64,000 bases of DNA, taken from the NCBI GenBank assembly GCA_003134855.1, contig PLCS01000010.1, positions 124,001 to 188,000 on the forward strand, written 5' to 3'. The stretch comes from Acidobacteriaceae bacterium (GTDB lineage: Bacteria; Acidobacteriota; Terriglobia; Terriglobales; Acidobacteriaceae). Within the stretch, counting starts at the first letter, position 1, and the number at the start of each line of letters is the position of its first letter. Positions 1 through 8,112 of this stretch are shown here, one piece after another. The notes below the pieces were generated by a model that saw only the letters and a list, made by a program, of their open reading frames with translations, ran no database searches and was not told where the DNA came from. The position numbers and the translations under genes are program-made.

Positions 1-333
1 GCCTTCGCGCGTGGTGTCAATGAACTGGCCGCGCAACTCCTCGGCGGGCGCATAGGCGACGGCGTGGACGAGAATATCGAGCTTGCCGAGTTTCTCTTTG
101 AAGGTGGCGAAAACGGCTTCAATTTCGGCGTCGTTGGAGACATCGCACTGGTAGCCGCCGGCCCCCGGCAGCTCGTCGATGAGGCTCTGCGCTTCGAGCT
201 TCATGCGCTCGTTTTGGTAGCAGATGGCCAGGGTTGCACCGGCCTCGTGCAATTTTTGGGCGATGCCCCAGGCGATGGAACGCTTGTTGGCCAGCCCGAA
301 AACGACGGCTGTCTTACCCGCCAGATTAATCAT
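1..333 (-). CDS. fabI: Enoyl-[acyl-carrier-protein] reductase, N-terminal part (cut by window edge)
   Basis: The reverse strand encodes the first 111 residues of an SDR-fold enoyl-ACP reductase, the enzyme that does the last NAD(P)H-dependent reduction of each type II fatty-acid elongation round in the cytoplasm. Seen directly: 'MINLAGKTAVVFGLANKRS' with the FabI-style nucleotide-binding stretch (GLANKRSIAWGIA), then 'CDVSNDAEIEAVF' and 'FIDTTREGF'. The frame is open to base 1, so the C-terminal half with the catalytic Tyr/Lys pair lies outside (family about 260 aa). The ATG at 333 follows a strong GGAGGAAAG ribosome site. It is missing from the ORF track because it lacks a stop in the window. 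It lies 59 bp downstream of murI on the same strand and may be co-transcribed. Confidence 0.93.
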   Translation of the reverse strand, partial: MINLAGKTAVVFGLANKRSIAWGIAQKLHEAGATLAICYQNERMKLEAQSLIDELPGAGGYQCDVSNDAEIEAVFATFKEKLGKLDILVHAVAYAPAEELRGQFIDTTREG

Positions 334-351
334 TCTTGCTTCTTTCCTCCA

Positions 352-378
352 AGGTCCGTGTCTTGGGGAAGCGGACCT
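352..378 (-). other. Hairpin between murI and fabI
   Basis: AGGTCCG and CGGACCT form a 7-bp perfect stem around a 13-nt loop, between the murI stop and the fabI ribosome site. There is no T-run, so it is not a standard terminator. It could be a processing or attenuation hairpin, or a worn copy of family C, whose core is also built on AGGTC..GACCT. Confidence 0.3.
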
Positions 379-392
379 ACTTTAATAGAGTA

Positions 393-1328
393 TCAGCCAC
401 CGAGGTCAATCAGCTCGACCTTTCCAGTGGGCTGGTTGAGAAAGCGGGAGCCGAGTCGCTCAAATTTCTCGACGGAATCGGTAGCAAAGCAGCGGATCTG
501 CGCGGTCGGGACCTGCACGGTCGGCGAATGTTTTTTTGTGTCTTGCAAGATGAAGAGGAGCGCGGCAGCCTCGGCGGCGGCCTCGGCGGAGTCGATGACC
601 CTGATTCCGGCGGGCACGACGCAGGCAAGGACGCGTTCTAGCAGCGGGCGCAGCAGCGGGTAGTGCGTGCAGCCGAGGACCAGCGTGTCGGGATTCATGC
701 CCTGGGCGGCGGCTTCGGAGATCAGCTCCGCAAGATAGATGCGAATCACCTCGGCGGTAACCGCCACCTGCGGTGGGGCAGACGCGGCTTGCGCCGCAGA
801 AGCTTCAGTGTCGGCTCCGGCAGCGACCAGAGGCCCCGTCCATCCCTCCTCGACCAGCGGAACGAGCAGGGGGCAGGCCATTTCCAGCGCGCGCAGGCCC
901 CGCGCGCGGCAGGCGGCGGCGTAGGCGTGGCTCTCGACGGTGGCGCCGGTGGCGATGACCAGCACGTCGCCGGTGCGCGAGGCGGCGCGGGCGGCCTCCG
1001 CGCCCGGCTCGATCACGCCCAGCACGGGAACCGGAACCGCGTCCTGAATGGCGTCCAGAGCCAGCGCGCTGGCCGTATTGCAGGCGATCACCAGGAACTC
1101 AGCGCCTTGTTCACGGACCAGGAACTGCGCGCTCTGGACGGCATAGCGGGCGATGGTGCGGCGAGACTTGGAGCCATAGGGAAGGCGGGCCGTATCGCCC
1201 AGGAAGGCGAAGCGCGCGCCGGGCAACCGGGCTACCAGCGCCCGCAGCACGGTGAGCCCGCCAAAGCCGGAATCGAAGACTCCGATGGTGGGGGTGGTCA
1301 TTCCTGTTTTCCATTCAGGGTAGCTCAT
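393..1328 (-). CDS. murI: Glutamate racemase
   Basis: Cofactor-independent Asp/Glu racemase that makes D-glutamate for peptidoglycan. Visible landmarks are 'GVFDSGFGGLTVLRAL' at the N-terminus, the first catalytic cysteine in 'VIACNTASALAL', and the second in 'LVLGCTHYPLL'. The start at 1328 is chosen because its ATG overlaps the TGA of the upstream GerMN gene (ATGA); the next Met (residue 10) begins the conserved core and is the alternative. At 311 aa it is longer than most racemases (about 265-285). The extra length is an Ala-rich stretch near residues 165-195, just where a family B palindromic element (764-794) is read in frame. Third gene of a cell-wall operon after the amidase and GerMN genes. 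Confidence 0.95.
   Translation of the reverse strand: MSYPEWKTGMTTPTIGVFDSGFGGLTVLRALVARLPGARFAFLGDTARLPYGSKSRRTIARYAVQSAQFLVREQGAEFLVIACNTASALALDAIQDAVPVPVLGVIEPGAEAARAASRTGDVLVIATGATVESHAYAAACRARGLRALEMACPLLVPLVEEGWTGPLVAAGADTEASAAQAASAPPQVAVTAEVIRIYLAELISEAAAQGMNPDTLVLGCTHYPLLRPLLERVLACVVPAGIRVIDSAEAAAEAAALLFILQDTKKHSPTVQVPTAQIRCFATDSVEKFERLGSRFLNQPTGKVELIDLGG
764..794 (-). repeat. Family B palindromic element, in frame inside murI
   Basis: On the minus strand this reads GCGCAAGCCGCGTCTGCC followed by CCACCGCAGGTGG. It matches the intergenic family B core GCTGCCCCACCGCAGGTGG found at 5670-5725, 8860-8897, 39113-39135 and 39230-39252, with one change. It contributes about ten residues (AQAASAPPQV) to the insert of MurI. 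Confidence 0.7.
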
Positions 1329-2038
1329 GGCTGCGTCCCTTCGGCCGGCACGGCGTCGCCGGCCAGGTAGGTGCGGGTCAGGTCGGCGTGGCCGGCGAGA
1401 GTGGCGCGGGTCTGGCCGTCCACCAGAAAACGCACCTGCGTAATGCGGGGCTGGTTGGCGTGCAGGGTTCCGCAGATGGAGAGCACGGTGAGGGTTTCGG
1501 TCTCGATCCCCGAAGGATGGCTGGCGGCAAAGCTGCCGGTCAGGTTGACGACGGCCAGTTGCGGGCCGGTTTGAGGCTGCTCCCGCGGCGCTGCGCCGGA
1601 TTTATTGGCCCTGAACTCAGCGGAGCTTGATTCAGCGGATTTCGGCTTGACGGATGCGGCTGCGCCGGCTCCGATCTCCGGAACGGGCAGCAGAAAGACC
1701 TGGAGCACAGAGCTTCCGCCGCCGGGGACGGGGTGGGCGGCATCGGGAGCGGCATACAGGTCGAGCAGCTTGCCCAGCACGGCGCGGGCGCGAGAGCCGG
1801 GATCGGCGGGCAGCGGCAGGGAGTGAATCTGCGTCCGCATGGAACTGTCGCTGTCGTTGGCCACCAGCAGGGTTGCCTGCTCGGCGGGCGCCACTTCAGG
1901 AGCGCGGGTGGGCGCCGAGTCCTGGCCGGCAATCAGCCGCTTGTGGGCGCGCTCGCGCAACTGCCACAGCGTGACACCCATGACCAGCGAGGCCAGGAGC
2001 AAAATGCCGAAGAGCAGTTTTTGATGGCGAGGAATCAT
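1325..2038 (-). CDS. GerMN-domain membrane protein
   Basis: 237-residue protein with an N-terminal membrane anchor (FGILLLASLVMGVTLW) and an extracytoplasmic GerMN domain. The C-terminal half shows the family pattern 'LAVVNLTGSF', 'ETETLTVLSICGTL', 'VRFLVDGQTRATLAGH'. GerMN domains are known from spore germination and lipoprotein contexts and are thought to bind cell-wall material; the exact role is unknown. The ORF track extends further upstream, but the real start is the ATG at 2038, which overlaps the amidase stop by four bases. The 3' end likewise overlaps murI, so all three genes look translationally coupled. The middle of the protein (about residues 90-135) is low-complexity Ser/Ala/Lys linker. 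Confidence 0.85.
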   Translation of the reverse strand: MIPRHQKLLFGILLLASLVMGVTLWQLRERAHKRLIAGQDSAPTRAPEVAPAEQATLLVANDSDSSMRTQIHSLPLPADPGSRARAVLGKLLDLYAAPDAAHPVPGGGSSVLQVFLLPVPEIGAGAAASVKPKSAESSSAEFRANKSGAAPREQPQTGPQLAVVNLTGSFAASHPSGIETETLTVLSICGTLHANQPRITQVRFLVDGQTRATLAGHADLTRTYLAGDAVPAEGTQP

Positions 2039-2775
2039 GGCTGACGAGCCTCCGAACGCCACTCCACGAGCGCCGCGGCCAGCGCCGCGGCCACGCGGGC
2101 CTGGTAGTCGGGATCGTCCAGCCCGGCGGCGACTTTCTTGTCCGGCCCCATCTCCGGCGCAATCTCGACGGCCACGGCCGGGCAACTCATGCTATCCACG
2201 ACTGGTAGAGACGTGCGGCCCAGAGTCACGCTCATGCCCGCGTGCTGCAGCGCGGAGTTGAGCACCCCTTCCAGAGCCAGCGAGCGTGTCACCCAAGCGG
2301 CCTGCGCGGTCTTCCAGGGGACAAAACGCGTGGGCTGCGCGGGTGAAAGCGAAGAGGCAAAGAGATGAACGCCGAGGCCGCTCCCGGAGCCGTTATCGGA
2401 GGCGTGCAGGCTCAGGCAGGCCTGGGCTTGAGCATGGTTGGCGATCTCCACACGCTTATCCGGTTCGACCGCTGCGTCGGATTCGCGGGTGGTCACCACC
2501 TGGATGCCGCGCGCCGCCAGCAGCGACCGCAGCCGCACGCTGAGCGCCAGAGTGAAGGACTTTTCCAGCTGGCTGTTCGAGAGGCTCCCGCCCGCGTCTT
2601 CGCCGCCGTGGGCCGCGTCGATTACGACGACAAAACGGGCCTGGGGAGCGGCTAGGACGGGCGGGGCCGGCTGTGCGGCGGCCGCGCAAGAGAGAAACGC
2701 CAATAAAAGAAGATGGACAAGGGATACCCGGTCAAAGGCATGGAGAAAAGTCCGAATTACCAGCCTTGCCGACAA
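2035..2775 (-). CDS. N-acetylmuramoyl-L-alanine amidase (AmiC/Amidase_3 type)
   Basis: Secreted zinc amidase that cuts the bond between N-acetylmuramic acid and the stem peptide. A signal sequence (VHLLLLAFLSCAAAAQ) is followed by the Amidase_3 fold. Probable zinc ligands are His in 'DAAHGGEDAG', Glu in 'LEKSFTLAL' and His in 'LSLHASDN', and the catalytic Glu is probably in 'VAVEIAPE'. At 246 aa it is a minimal catalytic domain without AMIN or SPOR repeats. First gene of the operon with GerMN and murI. A family A palindromic element lies directly upstream, at the 5' side of the start codon. Confidence 0.92.
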   Translation of the reverse strand: MSARLVIRTFLHAFDRVSLVHLLLLAFLSCAAAAQPAPPVLAAPQARFVVVIDAAHGGEDAGGSLSNSQLEKSFTLALSVRLRSLLAARGIQVVTTRESDAAVEPDKRVEIANHAQAQACLSLHASDNGSGSGLGVHLFASSLSPAQPTRFVPWKTAQAAWVTRSLALEGVLNSALQHAGMSVTLGRTSLPVVDSMSCPAVAVEIAPEMGPDKKVAAGLDDPDYQARVAAALAAALVEWRSEARQP

Positions 2776-2781
2776 AAAGCT

Positions 2782-2852
2782 ACCTCCGGGGCTAAAGCCC
2801 GCGTCGATTTTGCTGCCTTTGCGGCACGGCTAAAGCCGTGCCCTTTCAAAAT
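2782..2852 (-). repeat. Family A two-hairpin element, copy A1
   Basis: Read on the minus strand: TTTTGAAAGG, then the hairpin GGCACGGCTTTAGCCGTGCC, a spacer, and the second hairpin GGGCTTTAGCCC followed by CGGAGG. It lies between the DUF1015 stop and the amidase start. Other full copies are at 30399, 35892, 44984 and 47915. Confidence 0.8.
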
Positions 2853-2878
2853 ACCGGCTTCATCAGAGCTTTCTTAGT

Positions 2879-4204
2879 TTAGTCCAGCGCATAAATCGTC
2901 AGGCCGCTGAGCAGCTTGGGATAGAAGTCGGTGGATTTTTGCGGCATCACGTCGCCGGCAAAGGCCACTTCCTTGAGTTGCTCCATGGAAACTGGATTCG
3001 TCAGGAAGGCGACATCGGCCTCGCCGCGGCGCACCTGCTCGACGGCCTCGGCGGCGTCGCGCAGATAGCGCAGATTGGTCTGCTCGCGCACTTTTTCCGC
3101 GTCCAGGCCCAGCAGCCGGTCGAGGACGATGGAGTGCAGGCAGCTCAGGTCAAGCTGGCGCTGGCGCTCGGGAAGATGGACCAGCGCGGCGGCTACCGGC
3201 TCCGGCTTCGCGCGCAGCAAGAACGCCCCGGCGCGCGTGACGGCGACAAACGCCGTTCCCTGCTGACTTGCCAGAGCGCCAATGTAGTCCGAAGCCTCCG
3301 CCGTACGTATTGCCGCGACGGTGAAAAACTCTTCGGCGGCGCGCGCAAAGGTGGCCGGGTCGAAGTTCGCCAGGCTATGAACCACGCGGTGGGTGGGCAG
3401 AATCACCAAGCCGTCGGAGTCCATGTTCACGAAGGTCATCATCACCGCAGCCTCAGGGTAAGCCGGCTGTGGCACCTGGCTGGTGCTGGACTCTGTTTTG
3501 GCGGGCGTTGCGGGTGAGTGTTCTTTGGAATAGTTCAGCGCGGTTTCGTAGCGATGATGGCCGTCGGCGATGATCAGCTTCTTGTCGGCCATGGCCGTGG
3601 TCAGCAGGTTGATGATGTTCGGCTCGCTGACCTTCCACAGCCGGTGCAGCACGCCATAGTCGTCGGTAGTCTCGGCGTCGGCGGGACCGGCGCCATCGTA
3701 CAAAATCTTTTCGATGCTGCCGGCCGGGTCGGAATAGAGCATGAAAATCTGGCCAAAATGCGCGTGCGTGGCCTTGAGCAGCTTCAGCCGGTCGCCCTTG
3801 GGCTTGCTGAGCGTCTGCTCATGGCGGAAGACGACCTTTTCGGAGTACTCGTGCAGCTTGCCGAGGGCGATAAATCCGCGCCGTTCCTTGACGATTTCGG
3901 TTCCGGGAACCTTGAATCGCTGCGAATAAGCGAAGATGCAGGGGTCTTTTTCCTGCGCCAGAACGCCCTGCTCGCGCCAGGCGCTGAAGTCGCGCGCCGC
4001 GCGGGTATACACGCTCTCTCCGCGCTCGGAGTCGAAGAGTTCCGGCAGCCCCAGGATGATGCGCACCAGGTTGTAGGGGCTGCGCTGGTAGTAGGCCTGC
4101 TGCATCGCCGGAGAGATTTTGTCGTAGGGCTGGGTAACCACGTTATCCAGGCGGACTACGGTAGGATTGTAGCGCCATGCGCGAAAAGGATAAATGCGTG
4201 CCAT
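2879..4204 (-). CDS. DUF1015 family protein
   Basis: 441-aa member of the DUF1015 family, a conserved cytoplasmic protein often linked with HTH or serine-kinase proteins; its biochemical function is not established. Seen: the N-terminal 'RIYPFRAWRYN', 'VTQPYDKISPAMQ' and 'RSPYNLVRIILG', and the hallmark 'ADGHHRYETALNY' near residue 215. The start codon at 4204 precedes the conserved N-terminus closely, with GGAG about 14 nt upstream. A Ser/Thr/Pro stretch after the hallmark motif (about residues 230-245) looks like a variable loop. Its downstream neighbour is the family A repeat and then the cell-wall operon; an operon link is unproven. Confidence 0.9.
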   Translation of the reverse strand: MARIYPFRAWRYNPTVVRLDNVVTQPYDKISPAMQQAYYQRSPYNLVRIILGLPELFDSERGESVYTRAARDFSAWREQGVLAQEKDPCIFAYSQRFKVPGTEIVKERRGFIALGKLHEYSEKVVFRHEQTLSKPKGDRLKLLKATHAHFGQIFMLYSDPAGSIEKILYDGAGPADAETTDDYGVLHRLWKVSEPNIINLLTTAMADKKLIIADGHHRYETALNYSKEHSPATPAKTESSTSQVPQPAYPEAAVMMTFVNMDSDGLVILPTHRVVHSLANFDPATFARAAEEFFTVAAIRTAEASDYIGALASQQGTAFVAVTRAGAFLLRAKPEPVAAALVHLPERQRQLDLSCLHSIVLDRLLGLDAEKVREQTNLRYLRDAAEAVEQVRRGEADVAFLTNPVSMEQLKEVAFAGDVMPQKSTDFYPKLLSGLTIYALD

Positions 4205-4433
4205 GGGGAAGCTCTTGCTCCACGTTCAAAGGGTTGAATTTGCGCTCTATGGCCTCCTGTCGCTCACTCCGGGGCCGCGATGCGCTTAGCGTCGATTGTA
4301 CTCCTGTGGCTGTGAAAACCGCGCCCGGCGCGTGGAATCTGACCAGGCACCGACAAGTGGCGTAAAGTGAAGGTGAAGGCCGATCCTCCAGCGGGATGGC
4401 CTGCACTCACTGTCTATGCTTGAACCCGTTTCC

Positions 4434-5483
4434 ATGCGCCTTTGCCGTCCCGCGCTTCTCGCGCTGCTTCTTGCCGGAACGGCTACACTGGCGCCCGCGC
4501 AGCAAACCACGCCGCCGGCCCAGCTCCCGGCTCCATCGCTCATCGTGGACCGCGACCCGGTGCGCTCGCCGGATGGCGAACCGCCCGCGCCGCCGGTTCT
4601 GCGCAAAGAGGGCGAGGGCTACGTTCTGCACACCGACGTCGAAGAGGTGGCCCTCAACTGCACCGTGCTCGACGACCACAACCGGCTGGTTCCCGGCCTG
4701 AAAAAGGAAGAGTTCCAGGTCCTCGAAGACGGCGTCAGGCAGACACTGATCAGCTTCCAGCACACCGATCTCCCCGTTTCGATTGCGCTGGTGGTGGACA
4801 ACTCCGGCTCAATGAGCCGCAAGCGCCCCTCGGTGAACAAGAGCGCTCTCGACCTGATCGAGGCCTCCAACCCCCAGGATGAAGCCTTCGTGGTCAACTT
4901 CAGTGACGAGGCCTTCATCGACCAGGATTTCACCTCTGACGTGAGCAAGCTGCGCGAAGGCCTTGGGCACATCGAGGCCCGCGGCGGGACGGCGCTTTAC
5001 GATGCGGTAGTGGCCTCGGCCGACAAGCTGGTTGCCGACGGCAAGCGCCCCAAGCAGGTGCTCATTCTGATCACCGACGGCGAAGACAACGCTTCGACCC
5101 TCAGCCTGGAGCAGACCATCCGCCGCGTTCAGCAGCTCTCCGGGCCGGTCATCTACACGATTGGATTGCTCTTCGGCGACGAAATGAGCCGCTCCGAGGT
5201 GAAGCACGCGCGCCAGGCGCTGGAGATGCTCTCCACCGAGACCGGCGGCATGGCCTTTTTTCCCAAGAGCATCGAACAGGTCGATCAGATCGCCGCCGAA
5301 GTGGCGCGCGACATCCGCAGCCAGTACACGCTGGGTTACCACTCCACCAAGCCGACCACCGAGCCGGGCTTCCGCCGCGTCGAGGTCACCGCCAAGGGCC
5401 AGGGCAAACTCACCGTCCGCACACGCACCGGGTACTTTCCCGTGGCGCGGGTGGCGAAGAAGCCTGTGGCGGCGGAGAAGTAG
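4434..5483 (+). CDS. VWFA-related (acidobacterial) secreted protein
   Basis: Exported protein with one von Willebrand A domain, of the type found in large numbers in Acidobacteriota. A signal peptide (MRLCRPALLALLLAGTATL..APAQ) precedes a strand segment 'LNCTVLDDHNRLVPGLKKEE' typical of this family, then the VWA domain with an intact metal site 'VVDNSGSMSR' and 'LILITDGEDNAS'. The C-terminus ends with 'YTLGYHSTKP' and 'RTGYFPVARV', also family marks. The start is uncertain: the ORF opens at 4416, but the Met at 4434 gives a cleaner signal peptide. The function in the periplasm or on the surface (adhesion or complex assembly) is inferred only. Confidence 0.88.
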   Translation: MRLCRPALLALLLAGTATLAPAQQTTPPAQLPAPSLIVDRDPVRSPDGEPPAPPVLRKEGEGYVLHTDVEEVALNCTVLDDHNRLVPGLKKEEFQVLEDGVRQTLISFQHTDLPVSIALVVDNSGSMSRKRPSVNKSALDLIEASNPQDEAFVVNFSDEAFIDQDFTSDVSKLREGLGHIEARGGTALYDAVVASADKLVADGKRPKQVLILITDGEDNASTLSLEQTIRRVQQLSGPVIYTIGLLFGDEMSRSEVKHARQALEMLSTETGGMAFFPKSIEQVDQIAAEVARDIRSQYTLGYHSTKPTTEPGFRRVEVTAKGQGKLTVRTRTGYFPVARVAKKPVAAEK

Positions 5484-5616
5484 TAGCGAGAAACTACAAA
5501 TTGCAATCGAAGTTGGAATATTCGCTAATTAAAAAGACTGTTATCCTGAGCGAAGCGCAGCGCAGTCGAAGGACCTGCGGTTGTTTTTCACTCTCTTTTC
5601 CATCCTCAAATGCTGG

Positions 5617-5653
5617 GTGGCCCAGGTCTGGATTTTCAGACCTGGGAAACCAC
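5617..5653 (+). repeat. Family C palindromic element, copy C1
   Basis: GTGG, then CCAGGTCTGGATTTTCAGAC, then CTGGGAAACCAC: a near-perfect hairpin with outer GTGG..CCAC pairing. The same 37-nt layout occurs at 29831-29867 inside uvrC, and related copies lie at 47860-47893 and 50644-50679. Confidence 0.75.
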
Positions 5654-5669
5654 GAGCCAATGGCGCGCA

Positions 5670-5725
5670 GCGCGGCTGCCGCACCGCAGGTGCCGCGCAG
5701 CGCGGCTGCCCCACCGCAGGTGGCG
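5670..5725 (+). repeat. Family B element, two tandem units
   Basis: GCGCAGCGCGGCTGCC..CACCGCAGGT occurs twice in a row with a 27-nt period. The second unit has the exact core GCTGCCCCACCGCAGGTGG shared with 8860-8897 and 39230-39252. Confidence 0.75.
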
Positions 5726-5744
5726 CGATACACTTGAGTTGACC

Positions 5745-7139
5745 ATGTTTGAAAACCTTACCGACAAACTCCAGCGCGCCTTCAAGAGCCTTCGCGGCCA
5801 GGGCACGCTCACCGAAGAGAACATCAGCGACGCCCTGCGCGAGATTCGCGTGGCGCTGCTGGAAGCCGACGTCAACCTCAACGTGGTCCGCGACCTGATC
5901 GAACAGATTCGCGTCAAGGCCGTCGGCACCGAAGTGCTCATCGCGCTCTCGCCCTCCGAGCAGGTCATCAAAATCGTCCGCGACGAGCTGATCACGCTAC
6001 TGGGCAAGGACACGGCGCGCTTCAAATTCGCCTCGCAGCCGCCGTCGGTGATCCTGATGGCCGGACTGCAAGGCTCCGGCAAGACGACCACCAGCGGCAA
6101 GCTGGCCGCATGGCTCAAAAAGGGCGGCCATCGGCCCATGCTGGTCTCGGTGGACGTCTATCGCCCGGCGGCTCGCGAGCAGCTCAAGGTCGTCGCCAAG
6201 TCCATCGAAGCCAAACTCTACGAAGGCGACCAGAAGAATGAACCGGCCGGCCCGGCGCTGGTGGCCCGGCTCGCTGCTGAGGCCCGCCGCGAGGCCCGCA
6301 ACATGGGCTGCGACACACTGATCGTGGACACCGCCGGCCGCCTGCACATCGACGAAGAGCTGATGGGAGAGATGGAGCAGTTGAAGAAGCTGCTCAACCC
6401 CAGCGAAATTTTGTTTATCGCCGATGCCATGACCGGCCAGGATGCGGTCAATTCCGCCGCCGACTTCCACACCCGGCTCGGCCTCACCGGCGTCATCCTC
6501 ACCAAAATGGACGGCGACGCCCGCGGCGGCGCGGCGCTCTCGATTCGCCACGTCACCGGCCAGCCCATCAAGTTCATCGGCACCGGCGAAAAGCCCGACG
6601 CCTTCGAGCCCTTTCATCCCGACCGCATCGTCGGCCGCATCCTCGGCATGGGCGACATGATGTCGCTGATCGAGAAGGCCGAATCTACGATGGACCGCAA
6701 GAAGGGCGAGGAGTTCGCCAAGAAGGCCTTGCTCGGCGACGGCTTCTCTCTCGAAGACTTCCGCGATCAGTTGCGCCAGATCTCCAAGCTCGGCTCGATG
6801 GAGAGCATTTTGAAGATGCTGCCGTCGGTGGGGCCTTTTGCCGGATTGCAGCAAGCGTCAAAGAACGTGGACCAAAAGCAGTTCGTGCGGCTGGAGGCGA
6901 TCATCAACTCGATGACCCCCAGGGAGCGCCGCAACCATGAGATTATTTCGGGCACGCGCCGCAAGCGCATCGCGGCGGGCAGCGGAACGCAGGTGCAAGA
7001 CGTAAACAATCTCCTCCGCCAATACGCGCAAATGGCTAAAATGTTCAAGCAGATGGGCAAAAGCGGCATGGCCGGAAAAATGATGCGCGGCGGCCTCGGC
7101 GCCATGGGCATGGGCGGGAAACAGCGGTTCGGGCGGTAA
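5745..7139 (+). CDS. ffh: Signal recognition particle GTPase (SRP54/Ffh)
   Basis: Binds SRP RNA and signal sequences of nascent membrane proteins and delivers ribosomes to FtsY. 464 aa with the start at 'MFENLTDKLQRAFKSLRG'; the upstream ORF extension is repeat DNA. The N domain is followed by the G domain with P-loop 'GLQGSGKTTT' (about residue 106), 'DVYRPAAREQL', 'DTAGRLHIDEELM' and 'TKMDGDARGGAALS'. The C-terminal M domain is Met-rich (MAKMFKQMGKSGMAGKMM) and includes the RNA-binding segment 'SMTPRERRNHEIISGTRRKR'. Length is normal. The ribosome site is poor. No SRP RNA gene was recognised nearby. Confidence 0.97.
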   Translation: MFENLTDKLQRAFKSLRGQGTLTEENISDALREIRVALLEADVNLNVVRDLIEQIRVKAVGTEVLIALSPSEQVIKIVRDELITLLGKDTARFKFASQPPSVILMAGLQGSGKTTTSGKLAAWLKKGGHRPMLVSVDVYRPAAREQLKVVAKSIEAKLYEGDQKNEPAGPALVARLAAEARREARNMGCDTLIVDTAGRLHIDEELMGEMEQLKKLLNPSEILFIADAMTGQDAVNSAADFHTRLGLTGVILTKMDGDARGGAALSIRHVTGQPIKFIGTGEKPDAFEPFHPDRIVGRILGMGDMMSLIEKAESTMDRKKGEEFAKKALLGDGFSLEDFRDQLRQISKLGSMESILKMLPSVGPFAGLQQASKNVDQKQFVRLEAIINSMTPRERRNHEIISGTRRKRIAAGSGTQVQDVNNLLRQYAQMAKMFKQMGKSGMAGKMMRGGLGAMGMGGKQRFGR

Positions 7140-7156
7140 GGAAGACGGCTGTAGTT

Positions 7157-7801
7157 ATGACCACCCTCCAGGACCAACTCGACGAGATCACCGCCAACAC
7201 GCGGAACCTTGTGCAGGCTGAGCGGCTGGCTGTCAGCGAGCGCTCCGTTGAGGAGTTATTCGCTACCGGGATCGAGGAGCGGATTCTGCCGGTGGGCGCG
7301 CTGGCGCCGGAGTTTGAGTTACACGATGCCGCGGGGCGGCTGGTGCGCTCTCAGGATATGCTCGCGCTGGGCCCTTTGGTCATCAAGTTTCTGCGCGGGC
7401 GGTGGTGCCCTTATTGCGTCACCGAGTTAGAAGCCTGGCGCGACTTATACGGTACAATCCGCGAGCGCGGGGCGCTGATGGTGGCCATCGGCCCGCAGAC
7501 CGAGCGGCAGAACGACTTTATGGCCGACCAGCATGGGCTTCCCTTTCCGGTGCTCAGTGACCCCGGCTGCGAACTCGCCGATAAATTCGGCCTGGCTTAT
7601 CCCGTGCCCGAATATATGCGCGAGTACTATATGTCCATTCTTATCAATATTCCCTTTGTGAACGGCGAATCGAGCTGGAAGCTGCCGCTGCCGGCGACTT
7701 ATGTCCTCGACCGCGCTGGGCGCGTTCTCTTCGCTGAGGCTCATGCGGATTTCCGTGTACGGCCTGAGCCGGAAGAGGCACTGGCGGCGCTTCGCTTATA
7801 A
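7157..7801 (+). CDS. AhpC/TSA-family peroxiredoxin-like protein
   Basis: 214-aa thioredoxin-fold protein with 'FLRGRWCPYCVTELEAWRDL', a CxxC at the position of the peroxidatic cysteine, then 'FPVLSDPGCELADKFGLAY' with a further Cys. This matches the peroxiredoxin-like AhpC/TSA subfamily with an N-terminal helical extension (TLQDQLDEITANTRNLVQ). It probably reduces peroxides or disulfides in the cytoplasm, since there is no signal peptide. The CxxC arrangement is more thioredoxin-like than the classic PxxxTxxC of 2-Cys peroxiredoxins, so the substrate is open. It follows ffh by 17 bp and may be read from the same transcript. Confidence 0.85.
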   Translation: MTTLQDQLDEITANTRNLVQAERLAVSERSVEELFATGIEERILPVGALAPEFELHDAAGRLVRSQDMLALGPLVIKFLRGRWCPYCVTELEAWRDLYGTIRERGALMVAIGPQTERQNDFMADQHGLPFPVLSDPGCELADKFGLAYPVPEYMREYYMSILINIPFVNGESSWKLPLPATYVLDRAGRVLFAEAHADFRVRPEPEEALAALRL

Positions 7802-7803
7802 CA

Positions 7804-8112
7804 TCAGTTTGTGCGAATCCAAACAGCGAGCTTTGTTTCAGCCTGCGCCAGAGTAACTCCACGCAGAATTATTACCTTGCTGCGCGATAACTCTCCGCTA
7901 ACTAACTCAACAGCATTCTTAGGCAAACCAAAAGTCTCAGCGAGAAAGGCGATCAGCGTCAGGTTGGCGCGGCCTTCAAGCGGGGGCGCGTGGACGGCGA
8001 TCTTCAACTGCGCCGCAGAGCCTTCGCCGTAGACGCCGGTGATGGCGGTCTTCTTTGCGCCGGGCTGGGCGCGGACGGCGAGGGTAACTCCGGATGCGGC
8101 CGCGCGGAGCAT
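7804..8112 (-). CDS. DUF167 / YggU-family protein
   Basis: 102-aa cytoplasmic protein with the DUF167 marks 'VRAQPGAKKTAITGVYG', 'KIAVHAPPLEGRAN' and 'LVSGELSRSKVIILRG'. The family is small, structurally known and functionally undefined, and usually sits next to yggS/yggT as here. Its ATG overlaps the yggS TGA by one base (TGATG), which indicates translational coupling. Confidence 0.92.
   Translation of the reverse strand: MLRAAASGVTLAVRAQPGAKKTAITGVYGEGSAAQLKIAVHAPPLEGRANLTLIAFLAETFGLPKNAVELVSGELSRSKVIILRGVTLAQAETKLAVWIRTN

Larger units (their letters stand above)
5484..5744. other. Gene-free stretch before ffh, rich in dispersed repeats
   Basis: No supported gene. It contains an imperfect CCTGAGCGAAGCGCAG-type repeat (about 5544-5580), one family C palindrome (5617-5653) and two head-to-tail family B units (5670-5725). 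The ORF track joins this region to ffh, but the encoded residues are repeat sequence and not part of Ffh. Confidence 0.6.

Noticed and set aside
3480-3530. In-frame palindrome in the DUF1015 gene at its Ser/Thr/Pro loop
   Set aside because: The stretch is a variable linker but has no palindromic structure and no match to families A to E.
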